From Defluviicoccus sp. (GTDB taxonomy: Bacteria; Pseudomonadota; Alphaproteobacteria; Rhodospirillales; Defluviicoccaceae): a stretch of 64,000 bases of DNA. The notes under the pieces were generated by a model that did not search any database, was not told the origin of the DNA, and saw nothing but the letters and a program-made list of their open reading frames with translations. Where the stretch lies: positions 322,495 through 386,494 of the forward strand of contig JARSSM010000011.1 in the NCBI GenBank assembly GCA_029624735.1, given 5' to 3'. Shown piece after piece: positions 42,129-51,226 of the stretch. Within the stretch, counting starts at the first letter, position 1, and each line of letters opens with the position of its first letter. A program made the translations under genes and the position numbers.

Positions 42129-42683
42129 ATGGCAGACTCCACACTGGCTTCTCCTCATGCCGCGGATGACGAGGAGACACGGCGCGATTTTCTCCTGATC
42201 GCGACCAGTACCGTTGCCGCGATTGGCACCGCTTTTGCCGCGTGGCCGTTCATTCACAGTCTCAACCCGGCGCGCGATACGCTTGCGGTCGCGATCACCG
42301 GGGTCGATTTGTCGCCGATTGCGGAAGGGCAAGCGATCACCGTCGTGTGGCAAGGCAAACCGGTGTTCATTCGTCACCGGACTGCGGCCGAGATCAAAGC
42401 AGCGCGCGACGTTGCACTCGACCAGCTTCCCGATCCTCAGCCGGACAGCGCCCGAACCGAAAAGCCGGAATGGCTCGTCGTCGTCGGGGTCTGCACGCAT
42501 CTCGGTTGTATTCCTCTCGGCCAGCGACCAACCGATGCCAAGGGCGACTACGGCGGCTGGTTCTGCCCCTGCCACGGATCGCACTACGATTCCTCGGGGC
42601 GCATCCGCAAAGGACCGGCACCGGCCAATCTTGCGGTTCCGCCGTACCGGTTCCTCGACGACCATCGTATCGAAATCGGCTGA
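42129..42683 (+). CDS. petA: Cytochrome bc1 complex, Rieske iron-sulfur subunit
   Basis: A 184-residue membrane-anchored [2Fe-2S] protein. The N-terminus '[28 protein letters not shown]' (about 15-42) is a twin-arginine anchor helix, and the cluster ligands are C122-x-H124-x2-C127 ('CTHLGC') and C146-x-C148-H149 ('CPCHGS'), with the extra disulfide pair implied. It shuttles electrons from ubiquinol to cytochrome c1 on the periplasmic side of the inner membrane. The ATG at 42129 is preceded by GAAGAGGG; the longer frame from 42018 is not protein-like. First gene of petA-petB-petC; petB starts 12 nt later. Confidence 0.96.
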   Translation: MADSTLASPHAADDEETRRDFLLIATSTVAAIGTAFAAWPFIHSLNPARDTLAVAITGVDLSPIAEGQAITVVWQGKPVFIRHRTAAEIKAARDVALDQLPDPQPDSARTEKPEWLVVVGVCTHLGCIPLGQRPTDAKGDYGGWFCPCHGSHYDSSGRIRKGPAPANLAVPPYRFLDDHRIEIG

Positions 42684-42695
42684 GAGTTTTCTGTC

Positions 42696-43961
42696 ATGGA
42701 CGCCAAAACCTGGAAGAATCCAATTGTCGCATGGGTCGACAAGCGATTGCCGATCTTTACGATGATGCAGCATGATCTTGTCGACTATCCGACCCCGAGG
42801 AACCTCAACTACTGGTGGAACTTCGGGTCGCTCGCCGGGATCGTCCTGGTAATCATGATCGCCACCGGCGTCGTGCTGGCGATGCATTACACGCCACACA
42901 CCCAACACGCATTCGAGAGTGTCGAGCGCATCATGCGTGACGTCAACTACGGTTGGCTATTACGCTATCTGCACATGAACGGCGCCTCGATGTTCTTCAT
43001 CGTCGTCTACATCCACATGTTTCGCGGCCTGTATTACGGTTCCTACAAGGCGCCGCGGGAACTCTTGTGGCAGATCGGCGTAATCATTCTGTTGGCAATG
43101 ATGGCGACAGCGTTCATGGGCTACGTGCTGCCATGGGGGCAGATGAGCTACTGGGGCGCCAAGGTCATTACCAACCTCTTCTCAGCTATCCCCCTCGTGG
43201 GCGATGCCATTGTGACTTGGCTGTGGGGCGGTTTTGCGGTCGACAATCCGACGCTCAATCGATTCTTCGCGCTTCACTACCTGCTGCCCTTCCTCTTGTT
43301 CGCTCTTGTGTTCCTGCACTTGGTGGCATTACACACTAGCAAGTCAAACAACCCGCTTGGCATTGACGTCAAGGGCCCACAGGATACCATCCCCTTCACG
43401 CCGTACTACACCGTCAAGGATATGTTTGGCCTGGGCGCGTTCCTGATTATCTACTTGGCGTTCGTGTTCTTCGCGCCGAACTTCTTTGGGGAGCCTGACA
43501 ACTACATCAAGGCAAACCCGATGCAGACTCCGCCGCATATCGTGCCGGAATGGTATTTCCTGCCGTTTTATGCGATCTTGCGGGCGATTACCTTCGATGT
43601 CCTCTTCATTCCGGCGAAGCTCCTGGGCGTGATCGCAATGTTTGCCGCGGTGTTAATTCTTCTGTTCCTGCCGTGGCTTGACCGCTCGCCGGTACGCAGC
43701 GCCCGCTTCCGGCCGATTTACAAGCAGGTGTTCTGGCTGTTCGTCGCCGACTGCATTCTGCTTGGTGTCGTCGGCGGCCATCCGCCTGAAGGAGTATGGG
43801 TGCCGCTCGGTCAAGCGGCGACAGCTTTCTACTTCGCCTTTTTCCTCGTCATCATGCCGCTGCTCAGTTTTATCGAACGGCCGCGGCCGCTCCCGTCGAG
43901 CATCAGCGCGGCGGTCACCGGCAAGGGCGTGGGCATTTCGGCGCATGGGGTTGCAGAATGA
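42696..43961 (+). CDS. petB: Cytochrome bc1 complex, cytochrome b subunit
   Basis: A 421-residue, eight-helix quinol-oxidising subunit. The first two b-haem histidine pairs lie in '[34 protein letters not shown]' (about 89-122) and in the later '[25 protein letters not shown]' (about 189-213), the Qo-site '[14 protein letters not shown]' (PEWY, about 284-297) is intact, and '[16 protein letters not shown]' opens the protein as in alphaproteobacterial cytochrome b. It works in the inner membrane with PetA and PetC. Its stop overlaps the petC start (ATGA), so the three are one translational unit. Confidence 0.97.
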   Translation: MDAKTWKNPIVAWVDKRLPIFTMMQHDLVDYPTPRNLNYWWNFGSLAGIVLVIMIATGVVLAMHYTPHTQHAFESVERIMRDVNYGWLLRYLHMNGASMFFIVVYIHMFRGLYYGSYKAPRELLWQIGVIILLAMMATAFMGYVLPWGQMSYWGAKVITNLFSAIPLVGDAIVTWLWGGFAVDNPTLNRFFALHYLLPFLLFALVFLHLVALHTSKSNNPLGIDVKGPQDTIPFTPYYTVKDMFGLGAFLIIYLAFVFFAPNFFGEPDNYIKANPMQTPPHIVPEWYFLPFYAILRAITFDVLFIPAKLLGVIAMFAAVLILLFLPWLDRSPVRSARFRPIYKQVFWLFVADCILLGVVGGHPPEGVWVPLGQAATAFYFAFFLVIMPLLSFIERPRPLPSSISAAVTGKGVGISAHGVAE

Positions 43962-44719
43962 AACGGAAAACCTTGGCGGCAGCGTTCGCAACGTTGCTGT
44001 TTACAACCGGGGCCGCCGTGGCGTCGGAGGCACCGAAGCTTCCCGCCCAATCCTGGACCTTCTCGGGGATGTTTGGGACCTTCGAGCGGTCGGATCTGCA
44101 ACGGGGTTTTCAGGTCTATAAGCAGATCTGCTCGTCCTGCCATGCCGCTCACCTGTTGGCGTACCGCAATTTGACCGACATCGGGTTCACACCGCAGCAG
44201 GTAACAGACATCGCCGCCGACTTTGAGGTCGAGGATGGACCCAATGACGAGGGTGAGATGTTCATCCGCAAGGCAGTCGCAGCCGACCGCTTCGTCAAGC
44301 CATTCCCGAATGAGGCAGCGTCGCGGGCCGCTAACAACGGCGCCTACCCGCCAGATCTGTCTCTGATGACCAAGGCGCGGATCGGCGGTCCGGACTACGT
44401 CTACGCGCTGCTGACGGGCTACAAGGAGGAGCCACCGGCCGGGTTCGCACTGATGGAGGGCATGCACTATAATGAGTATTTTGCCGGGCATCAGGTCGCG
44501 ATGGCACCACCCCTCTCCGAGGGCGCGGTTGATTACGCCGATGGCACCACGGCAACGGTCGAGCAGATGGCTAAGGACGTGGTGACGTTCCTCTCTTGGG
44601 CAGCTGAGCCAGAGATGGAGGCGCGGAAGCGGTTGGGCGTCAAGGTGATGATATTCCTAGTCGTCCTGACTGCCCTCCTCTTTGCGCTGAAGCGCAAAAT
44701 CTGGTCGGACGTGCACTAG
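43958..44719 (+). CDS. petC: Cytochrome bc1 complex, cytochrome c1 subunit
   Basis: A 253-residue secreted, membrane-anchored haem c protein. It has a signal peptide ([25 protein letters not shown]), the haem motif C58-S-S-C61-H62, '[16 protein letters not shown]' (about 126-141) and the distal ligand region '[13 protein letters not shown]', and a C-terminal anchor '[20 protein letters not shown]'. It receives electrons from the Rieske protein and passes them to cytochrome c. The long frame beginning at 43796 lies in petB; the ATG at 43958 overlaps the petB stop. A strong terminator follows. Confidence 0.96.
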   Translation: MKRKTLAAAFATLLFTTGAAVASEAPKLPAQSWTFSGMFGTFERSDLQRGFQVYKQICSSCHAAHLLAYRNLTDIGFTPQQVTDIAADFEVEDGPNDEGEMFIRKAVAADRFVKPFPNEAASRAANNGAYPPDLSLMTKARIGGPDYVYALLTGYKEEPPAGFALMEGMHYNEYFAGHQVAMAPPLSEGAVDYADGTTATVEQMAKDVVTFLSWAAEPEMEARKRLGVKVMIFLVVLTALLFALKRKIWSDVH

Positions 44720-44795
44720 CCGCTCCCATCGCTACTGGAGGCCGTCCAAGCGGCTCTGCAGGCGCGCAAAAGACGCGAGAAACGCACTTCAGGAA

Positions 44796-44825
44796 GAGCC
44801 CCACCGTGATGGTGGGGCTTTTTTT
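44796..44825 (+). terminator. Rho-independent terminator of petABC
   Basis: AGCCCCACC-GTGAT-GGTGGGGCT is a perfect 9-bp hairpin followed directly by eight T residues, 77 nt after petC. Confidence 0.93.
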
Positions 44826-44904
44826 GTCCTTTTAGCTTGCATTCTGCCCTGCCATCCCGCATCCTCTTGCGAATGCGACGCAACGAAAGGAATTGGATCT
44901 GGGA

Positions 44905-45363
44905 ATGAAGGGAAAAAACCCAGTGCTGAACACGCTGCGATGGAGCCTCGCCGTGATGGCCGTTGCAGCCCCGCTTGTCGCGACAACCGACGCAGCGATC
45001 GGCTCCCGGCCGTATAGCGACGACGTCGCCTTTGTCGAACATGGCGAAGCCTCCTGGTATGGCCCTCGCTTCCATGGCCGCAAGACCGCAAGTGGCGTTC
45101 GTTTTGACCAAAACAGGCTGACCGCGGCGCACAGGAACCTGCCGCTGGGAAGCGAAGTGACGGTCACCAACCTCGAGAATGGGCAGTCGGTACGGGTCGA
45201 GATCAACGACCGCGGCCCGTACATCGATGGCCGCATCATCGACCTCTCCAAGGCCGCTGCGCGCCAGCTTGGCATGATCCACGATGGTGTCGTGCCGGTG
45301 AAGGTCGAAGCCACGGCTGAGCAAATGACGATCACGAGCCGCGACTCCGGCCACGACATCTAA
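44905..45363 (+). CDS. rlpA: RlpA-like septal/cell-wall lytic transglycosylase-like protein
   Basis: A 152-residue exported protein: a signal-like N-terminus (about 1-32, '[21 protein letters not shown]') and a double-psi beta-barrel of the RlpA type with '[20 protein letters not shown]' (about 45-64), '[19 protein letters not shown]' and '[25 protein letters not shown]' (about 96-120). In Pseudomonas RlpA cleaves peptide-free glycan at the septum. There is no SPOR domain, so this is the short form, and no lipobox cysteine is seen. The ATG at 44905 is chosen over a TTG at 44893 that is too close to its AAGG. Own transcription unit after the petC terminator. Confidence 0.85.
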   Translation: MKGKNPVLNTLRWSLAVMAVAAPLVATTDAAIGSRPYSDDVAFVEHGEASWYGPRFHGRKTASGVRFDQNRLTAAHRNLPLGSEVTVTNLENGQSVRVEINDRGPYIDGRIIDLSKAAARQLGMIHDGVVPVKVEATAEQMTITSRDSGHDI

Positions 45364-45613
45364 GTCAGCGGCATTTTAGGCGGCGCTTCCGCCCCTTCCG
45401 CTCTGCCGGGTTCGGACGGGGCGGCCGGCCGTGTCGCTTCGCCTCGACAAGGATGGGCCAGGGCGCGGCCGTGTGACCGCGCCCGCTTCCCTTGGGGCAC
45501 CGTTGGCTTTTGCTTGCCTCGGCTTCCGAACTTGGGAAGACTGAAGCGCCGGTGCCCGGCCGTAAATCACCGGTGGCTGAGCCGATGGATCAGGCAACCG
45601 GAGGACGGCGGCA

Positions 45614-45991
45614 ATGACGGTGCACAAACGCCATGCGGACCCGCGCGCTTTGACACCCGAGATGATCGCGCGGCGGGCAGCCGCGGTTCTCGGCGCCGAC
45701 ATGGATCCCTCATTTCCGGCCCGGGTCGAGAGCGTCTTGCAGTGCAGCCCCTCGACGCGGCCGGACGCCTTGTGCTCGCAGGATGCGCTCGCCTCCTTTG
45801 TCGTCGCCGCCGCCGATCTCGGCGCCGAAATCGCGGCCTCACTGCGGCAAGGCTGCGGCACGGTGGACACTGGCCTGCTGGCCGATCATTTGGCGCGGGC
45901 AATGGGGATTGATCCAGGCATTTCGGCCGACCACGAGCGGATCGTGGAAGCGGTCGCCGACTCGATCGAGAATGGCAGCGACGAGGACTGA
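45614..45991 (+). CDS. Hypothetical protein (125 aa) upstream of a membrane protein gene
   Basis: An acidic, alanine-rich soluble protein without a recognised domain. Two likely helices, 'TPEMIARRAAAVLGADM' (about 14-30) and 'ALASFVVAAADLGAEIAASL' (about 58-77), are separated by a short cysteine-containing loop ('LQCSPSTRPDALCSQD'). The next gene starts 1 nt after its stop, so the two are likely made together. No function can be read from the sequence. A 250-nt gene-free gap precedes it. Confidence 0.6.
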   Translation: MTVHKRHADPRALTPEMIARRAAAVLGADMDPSFPARVESVLQCSPSTRPDALCSQDALASFVVAAADLGAEIAASLRQGCGTVDTGLLADHLARAMGIDPGISADHERIVEAVADSIENGSDED

Positions 45992-45992
45992 G

Positions 45993-46346
45993 GTGGCCGA
46001 GGGTGCCGATCCAGCAACGCCGCGAACGCCGGCGGATGACCATCCCGACGCCCACCTCGATCGCCATTTCGAGCGGCTGCAGAACCGGTTGCACCCGCGT
46101 GTGGCAGCCCCGTTCGCAAAGCTGCGCCAGCCGCATTTGCGCTGGCTGCGGCTGCCGCTCGGCGTTGCCTTGATTGCGGGCGGCTTTCTCGGTTTTCTTC
46201 CCGTGCTTGGGTTCTGGATGCTGCCGCTTGGCGTCTTGCTGTTGGCGCAGGACGTCCCATTCCTGAAGCGGCCGACGGCACGAGCCCTCGACGGGTGCCA
46301 TCGGCGCTGGGATGGGTTGCGCCGCCGGCTGGCGGTGCGGCGGTAG
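45993..46346 (+). CDS. Small inner-membrane hypothetical protein
   Basis: A 117-residue protein with a polar N-terminal third, then two close hydrophobic stretches (about 51-66 'LPLGVALIAGGFLGFLP' and 68-82 'LGFWMLPLGVLLLA') separated by a turn, and the conserved-looking 'AQDVPFLKRPTARAL' after them. Small proteins with this WMLPLG...DVPFLRRP pattern are widespread in alphaproteobacteria and have no assigned function. The start is GTG, 1 nt after the previous stop, with GAGG inside that stop region. The upstream-open frame from 45783 belongs to antisense-like shadow reading of the previous gene. Confidence 0.65.
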   Translation: MAEGADPATPRTPADDHPDAHLDRHFERLQNRLHPRVAAPFAKLRQPHLRWLRLPLGVALIAGGFLGFLPVLGFWMLPLGVLLLAQDVPFLKRPTARALDGCHRRWDGLRRRLAVRR

Positions 46347-46367
46347 GATGTCACCGCAGCAACGGCG

Positions 46368-47069
46368 TCAGCCGCGCAGGCGGTAAACAATCTCCGAGCC
46401 CTTGCTGACCAGGGAGGCAGCAATCCAGTGACCATCGTCATCGTAGGTGACGCTTCCGGTGATGATGCCGCTGACGCGGTAGCGCGTCGCCACGCGCGTT
46501 GCCGCCTGCACCGGAACCGTGATCCGCTCGCGGCCGGCAACCACTTGCTCCTTCACCCTGCCGCGCTTCGGGTCGATCAGCAAACGGCGTTCGATAACCC
46601 GCGGCGTCCAATAGCTGCCGACGAGAATATCCGAGGGCGCCATCTCCATACCCTTGGCCGTCGAAATCGCGAAACCGTCGGTCCGCGCATCGCCAAGAAC
46701 CCGGAAGCGAGCGCCATCGTCGTCCGTCTCGCTTTCGAAACGGACAAGCTGATCGCCCACGTAGGTTTCGATGCCGAGGTGGCGATAGCGGAACACGACA
46801 ACGGCCAGAACGCTGACGACAACATCAATCCGCGTTTCGACCTGCAGCCGGTGGTCGGTGACGCGGAAGTCGACCTCGTGCCGCCCGACGACACGGTCCC
46901 CGCGCAGAACGTCGAACCGGATCCCACCGGAAGGGAGTTCTGCAAGAAGCTGCGCCCAGCTCGGCTTTCGGAGCGCCAAGAGGCCCCCCGCTGCCGCCGC
47001 TCCAACTCCCGTTAGCAGTACGCGCCGGCGGGTTAGGGCTTGCGCCTTGCAATTGATGGTCCCAGGCAT
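46368..47069 (-). CDS. DUF6134-like exported protein with Tat signal
   Basis: A 233-residue protein. The N-terminus 'TRRRVLLTGVGAAAAGGLLAL' (about 13-33) is a twin-arginine signal. The mature part is beta-rich and matches the DUF6134 pattern: 'IRFDVLRGDRVVGRHEVDFR', 'VETRIDVVVSVLAVVVFRYRH', 'GSYWTP' and a closing 'YDDDGHWIAASLVSKGSEIVYRL'. Such proteins are periplasmic and of unknown function, possibly binding a lipid-like ligand. It converges with the small membrane-protein gene (21-nt gap) and is divergent from the thioredoxin-fold gene. Confidence 0.75.
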   Translation of the reverse strand: MPGTINCKAQALTRRRVLLTGVGAAAAGGLLALRKPSWAQLLAELPSGGIRFDVLRGDRVVGRHEVDFRVTDHRLQVETRIDVVVSVLAVVVFRYRHLGIETYVGDQLVRFESETDDDGARFRVLGDARTDGFAISTAKGMEMAPSDILVGSYWTPRVIERRLLIDPKRGRVKEQVVAGRERITVPVQAATRVATRYRVSGIITGSVTYDDDGHWIAASLVSKGSEIVYRLRG

Positions 47070-47184
47070 CTCCGCGAGTTCCTCAAATCTCTCTTGCCGC
47101 CAGCTGCGGTGCGATCAGACGCCCGCCATGCTACACTCCGAGCGGTGCCGGCGCCGACCCGCGCACCGGAGGGAGGAAATACAC

Positions 47185-47742
47185 ATGGCGACCATGGCAA
47201 CGCCGATCTGCGCTTTCGGCTGGAAGGCGAAGGAGTTTACGCTCAAGGATGGCTGGGGCAATTCGTTTCGCCTTCACGATCTGCGCGGGCCGAGCGGCAC
47301 GCTCGTTATGTTCATCTGCAATCACTGCCCGTACGTGCAGGCCATCGCGCCCAGGATTGCGCGTGATGCCCTTGAGCTGCAAAAGCGCGGTATCGGCGTG
47401 ATTGCGGTGATGCCCAACGATTACCGGCGCTATCCCGAGGACTCGCCGGAGCACATGCGCGCGTTCGCGACCGAGCAAGGTTTTTCGTTTCCCTACCTCG
47501 TCGACGAGACGCAAGCCGTCGCGCGTGCCTACGGCGCCGTTTGCACGCCCGACTTCTTCGGCTTCAACCGAGAGATGGAGCTGCACTACCGCGGCCGTCT
47601 CGATGCATCCCGCATGGCGCCGGTCGCCGATGCGCGGCGCGAGCTGTTCGAGGCGATGATGGAGATCGCCGAGACCAGCCATGGGCCCGCCGAGCAGACC
47701 GCATCCATGGGCTGTTCCATCAAGTGGCGCGAGGAGGGGTAA
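47185..47742 (+). CDS. Thioredoxin-fold (AhpC/TSA-like) protein
   Basis: The 185-residue product starts behind GGGAGG and shows a thioredoxin-like fold with the redox motif C-x2-C in 'MFICNHCPYVQAIAPRI' (about 44-60), followed by 'VIAVMPNDYRRYPEDSPEHMRAF', 'FPYLVDETQAVARAYGAVCTPDFFGFN' and the cis-Pro-type loop near 'TPDFF'. It belongs to a cytoplasmic group annotated as thiol-disulfide oxidoreductase or alkyl-hydroperoxide-reductase-like; the exact partner is unknown. The frame runs open from 46858 because it is antisense to the Tat protein gene, but the ATG at 47185 is clearly the start. Convergent with pmbA (10-nt gap). Confidence 0.85.
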   Translation: MATMATPICAFGWKAKEFTLKDGWGNSFRLHDLRGPSGTLVMFICNHCPYVQAIAPRIARDALELQKRGIGVIAVMPNDYRRYPEDSPEHMRAFATEQGFSFPYLVDETQAVARAYGAVCTPDFFGFNREMELHYRGRLDASRMAPVADARRELFEAMMEIAETSHGPAEQTASMGCSIKWREEG

Positions 47743-47752
47743 ATGGCAGCCC

Positions 47753-49129
47753 TTACCGTCCGGCAACCGTCATACCGTCAATGCGCACCGTCGGCGCATC
47801 GATGCCGTAGCGAAAGGTGAGGTCGTTGGCCGCACTGAGCCGCGCGAACATGTCGATGAGATTCCCCGAGACCGTGACCTCGCTCACCGGATAAGCGGGC
47901 TCACCATTGACGATCCAATAGCCGGACGCGCCGCGGCTGTAATCGCCGGTCACGCCATTGACGCCGAAGCCGATGAGCTCGCTTACCAAGAGCCCCTCGC
48001 GGATATCGGCCATCAACTCCTTGGGCGTGACCGCACCGGCTGCAAGGAACAGGTTGCTTGCAGAAGGCGAAGGCGGGCTCGAAGGACCGCGAGTCGCACG
48101 GCCGTTGCTCGCAAGACCCAGCTGGCGCGCAGAGCGCAGGTCGAGCAGCCAAGCGGTCAGCCTGCCCTGCTCGACAAGGTCGATCGGCTGCGCGGCGAGC
48201 CCCTCGGCATCGAACGGGCGTGAGCGCAGGCCACGGCGGCGCAACGGATCGTCGGTGATGGTGATCTCGGGTGAAAAGATTAGCTCGCCCAGCCGGTCCT
48301 TAAGGAAGGTGGTCCCGCGGGCGACCGCGCTGCCATTAATCGCCATCGCCAAGTGACCCAGAAGACTGCGCGCCGCGCGCGTTTCGAACACGACCGGCAC
48401 CTTGGCAGTCGCGGCCTTGCGCGGGTGGAGGCGACGCACGGCGCGTTCCCCCGCCGTTCGCCCGAGGGCAACAGCGGCCGGCAGGTCGTCCTCGTAAACC
48501 GCCGCCGCGCTGTCGTAGTCCCGCTCCATGGCCGTTCCGGTTCCGGCCAGGACCGACACGCTCAGCGCGTGACGCGACCTTCGGTGGGCCCGCGCCATGC
48601 CGTTGCTGCCTGCCAACAGAATGACGTCCATCCCCCAGCTCGCCTCGGCGCCTTCCGCGTTGGTGACGCCGGCAACATCGAGGGCGGCCGCCTCGCAGGC
48701 AAGCGCCTTGGCGCTCAAGCTCTCGACGGAAGGCTCGGCGGGGCAGAAAGCGTCGACGTCGACTGTATCACCCGCAACCTCGTGCGGCGCAGCGAGGCCG
48801 CAGAAGGGGTCTTCCGGCACGCATGCCGCCACGGCAAGCGCGCGCTCGACGAGCGTTCCGAGCGCTTCGGCGCTGAGGTCCGAGGTCGAGACGATCGCCT
48901 GTCGGCGGCCCAGGAACACACGCAAACCGATCTCCGTGCTCTCGGCGCGCTCGAGCGTTTCCTGTTTCCCCAACCGGCACGAGACGGCGAGCGAGCGCGC
49001 ATGCACGAGCTCTGCGTCAGCCGCCTCGGCACCAGCCGCGAGAGCCCTCTGGATCAATCCGTTCAAGTCATCGAGTGCCGCAGCGGCACTCGGTTTTTCT
49101 GGTAGCCCGACGATGCTCGTCAACCCCAC
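47753..49129 (-). CDS. pmbA: PmbA/TldE metalloprotease subunit
   Basis: A 458-residue TldD/PmbA family protein. It has 'SCRLGKQETLERAESTEIGLRVFLGRRQA' (about 49-78), 'EARSLLGHLAMAINGSAVARGTTFLKDRLGE'-like text (about 258-290), 'LRSRPFDAEGLAAQPIDLVEQGRLTAWLLD' (about 308-337) and 'IGFGVNGVTGDYSRGASGYWIVNGE' (about 391-415), all typical of PmbA. The HExxxH zinc site of TldD is absent, as expected for this subunit. With TldD (encoded at 54.2 kb) it forms a heterodimeric protease maturing modified peptides. Start is GTG at 49129 with GGAGGG about 8 nt upstream. Divergent from the oxidoreductase genes. Confidence 0.92.
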   Translation of the reverse strand: MGLTSIVGLPEKPSAAAALDDLNGLIQRALAAGAEAADAELVHARSLAVSCRLGKQETLERAESTEIGLRVFLGRRQAIVSTSDLSAEALGTLVERALAVAACVPEDPFCGLAAPHEVAGDTVDVDAFCPAEPSVESLSAKALACEAAALDVAGVTNAEGAEASWGMDVILLAGSNGMARAHRRSRHALSVSVLAGTGTAMERDYDSAAAVYEDDLPAAVALGRTAGERAVRRLHPRKAATAKVPVVFETRAARSLLGHLAMAINGSAVARGTTFLKDRLGELIFSPEITITDDPLRRRGLRSRPFDAEGLAAQPIDLVEQGRLTAWLLDLRSARQLGLASNGRATRGPSSPPSPSASNLFLAAGAVTPKELMADIREGLLVSELIGFGVNGVTGDYSRGASGYWIVNGEPAYPVSEVTVSGNLIDMFARLSAANDLTFRYGIDAPTVRIDGMTVAGR

Positions 49130-49342
49130 GTGGTAGACCCTCCATGGTTGCCATCGCTGGCGAAATCAGCAGCCGCTTCATTCGTACGCAACGCAATTGT
49201 CACAGCCGCACCGCGTGCCAATATCGACATTAACAAAGCGGTTGTCAGGCTTTGGCGTTTCCGTGTAACCGGTCGCGGGGTGCGTCGCCATCCTCGATGC
49301 CGGCAGACGGCTAGCTGCGCAACCATAGAGATTGAGGCACGA

Positions 49343-51220
49343 TTGGACCAGATCAACCCTCCTGTCGGCTCGCAGCAGCCGCGCCCAACCGTTTCGCGGC
49401 TGCCGCTGGAATCGGCGGTGGTCCGCTTTGCGGGTGACTCCGGTGACGGCATCCAGTTGATTGGCAACCGCTTTGCGATCGAGACAGCGCAGAGTGGCAA
49501 TGACCTTGCGACCTTTCCCGACTTCCCTGCCGAGATTCGGGCGCCAGTCGGCACCACGTTCGGGGTTTCAGCGTTCCAGATCAACTTTGGCGCCAGGCTG
49601 ATCAAGACGTCGGGCGACGCACCGGATGTCTTGGTCGCGCTCAATCCCGCAGCGCTCAAGGTCGAACTTCCGAACCTGAAGCGCGGCGGCACCGTGATCG
49701 TCGATACCGGCAGCTTCTCCGAGCGCAACCTGCGCAAGGCTGGCTATGCTGGCAATCCCCTCACCGATAGCACGCTCAGCGATGGCCGTACGATCGAGAT
49801 CGACATCTCGCGCCTGACGCTGGAAGCGGTCAAGCCGCTGGGTTTGTCGCAGCACGATGCGCTCCGCTGCAAGAACATGTGGGTGCTGGGCCTGCTGTAC
49901 TGGATGTACGGCCGTGAGCGCCAGTCGACGATCGCTTGGCTCGGCAAGCGTTTCGCGTCCGATCCGCTTGTGGCCGAGGCAAACGTCGCGGCCTTGAATG
50001 CCGGCCACGCGTATGGCGAGACGTCCGAGGTGGCTGGCGACATCACCGCGTTCAGCGTCGCCCCCGCACCGCTGCCGCCCGGCACCTACCGCTCCGTAAC
50101 CGGTGCCGACGCGCTCGCCTGGGGCCTCATCGTCGGCGCCCACTCGGCCAGACTCAAGCTCTTCTTCGCGTCGTACCCCATCACACCGGCATCGCCGGTT
50201 CTCCATCTATTGGCGCGCCAATCCGAGCTCGGCGTGACCACGCTGCAGGCCGAGGACGAGATCGCCGCCGTGTGCGCCGCGATCGGCGCTTCGTTTGCGG
50301 GCGCCCTGGGTGTCACCTCGAGTTCCGGCCCCGGCATGGCATTGAAGAGCGAGGCTATCAGCCTTGCCGTGGCCGCCGAGCTGCCGTTGGTGATCCTCAA
50401 TACCCAGCGCGCCGGCCCTTCGACCGGCCTTCCCACCAAGACTGAGCAGTCCGACCTGAACCAGGCTCTGTACGGCCGTCATGGCGAGGCACCGCTGGCA
50501 GTCCTGGCGACGCGCTCGCCAGCGGACTGTTTCGATGTTGCCGTCGAGGCGGTCCGGTTGGCGGTCCGCGCGATGACACCGGTGATCGTGCTGAGTGACG
50601 GCTATATTGGCAACGCAACGCAGGCTTGGCGGGTGCCGGCCGTCACCGATCTGCCCGAGTTCCCCGTTCGCCAGGAAACCAATCCGGACGGCTTCAGCCC
50701 CTACGCCCGCGACCCGGAGACGCTCTCGAGGCCCTGGGCGGTGCCGGGAACACCGGGCCTCGCGCACAGGATCGGCGGTATTGAGCGCGATTACGAAACC
50801 GGCAACATCTCGTACAGCCCGGAAAACCATCAGAGAATGAGCGACGTGCGGGCGGAAAAGATCGCCCGCCTCGCCCAGGCGATCCCGGCGCAGACCGTCG
50901 CCTTGGGCCCCGATCGTGGCCGCCTCGCCCTTGTCGGTTGGGGATCGACCTACGGACCAATCAACCGCGCCGTCAGCCTGGCGCTTGAGCACGGGGATGC
51001 AGTTTCCCACATCCATTTGCGCCATCTCTCGCCGCTGCCGGCCAACTTAGGTGAACTCCTGGCCGGTTTTGACAGAGTCTTGGTGGTCGAGGGCAACAAC
51101 GGTCAATTGCGGGCCCTCCTGCGCTCGCAGTACTTGCTTGATGCCGAGGGTCTCAACAAGATGACGGGCCGACCGTTCACGATCGACGAAGTGGAGCGGG
51201 CGATCAGGGATCGCTTGTAG
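49343..51220 (+). CDS. korA: 2-oxoacid:acceptor oxidoreductase, alpha subunit with fused gamma domain
   Basis: The 625-residue product joins a gamma domain (about 20-200, 'VRFAGDSGDGIQLIGNRFAIE') to the alpha/pyrimidine-binding domain (about 215-620, 'YPITPASPVLHLLARQ', 'AEDEIAAVCAAIGASFAGA', 'GPSTGLPTKTEQSDL'). This is the KorA-type layout of 2-oxoglutarate:ferredoxin oxidoreductase, which makes succinyl-CoA and reduced ferredoxin; related enzymes use other 2-oxoacids. The frame is open from a GTG at 49130, but the first 71 residues are not protein-like; the TTG at 49343 has GAGG 5 nt ahead. KorB follows after 6 nt. No ferredoxin domain is fused here. Confidence 0.87.
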   Translation: MDQINPPVGSQQPRPTVSRLPLESAVVRFAGDSGDGIQLIGNRFAIETAQSGNDLATFPDFPAEIRAPVGTTFGVSAFQINFGARLIKTSGDAPDVLVALNPAALKVELPNLKRGGTVIVDTGSFSERNLRKAGYAGNPLTDSTLSDGRTIEIDISRLTLEAVKPLGLSQHDALRCKNMWVLGLLYWMYGRERQSTIAWLGKRFASDPLVAEANVAALNAGHAYGETSEVAGDITAFSVAPAPLPPGTYRSVTGADALAWGLIVGAHSARLKLFFASYPITPASPVLHLLARQSELGVTTLQAEDEIAAVCAAIGASFAGALGVTSSSGPGMALKSEAISLAVAAELPLVILNTQRAGPSTGLPTKTEQSDLNQALYGRHGEAPLAVLATRSPADCFDVAVEAVRLAVRAMTPVIVLSDGYIGNATQAWRVPAVTDLPEFPVRQETNPDGFSPYARDPETLSRPWAVPGTPGLAHRIGGIERDYETGNISYSPENHQRMSDVRAEKIARLAQAIPAQTVALGPDRGRLALVGWGSTYGPINRAVSLALEHGDAVSHIHLRHLSPLPANLGELLAGFDRVLVVEGNNGQLRALLRSQYLLDAEGLNKMTGRPFTIDEVERAIRDRL

Positions 51221-51226
51221 AAAGCC

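Noticed and set aside
41874..42908. 344-residue minus-strand ORF opposite the petA region
   Set aside because: Antisense to Rieske and cytochrome b sequences; arginine-rich shadow text.
49130..49342. GTG start of KorA overlapping the pmbA start region
   Set aside because: The 71 extra residues are not protein-like; a TTG at 49343 with a GAGG site gives the family N-terminus.
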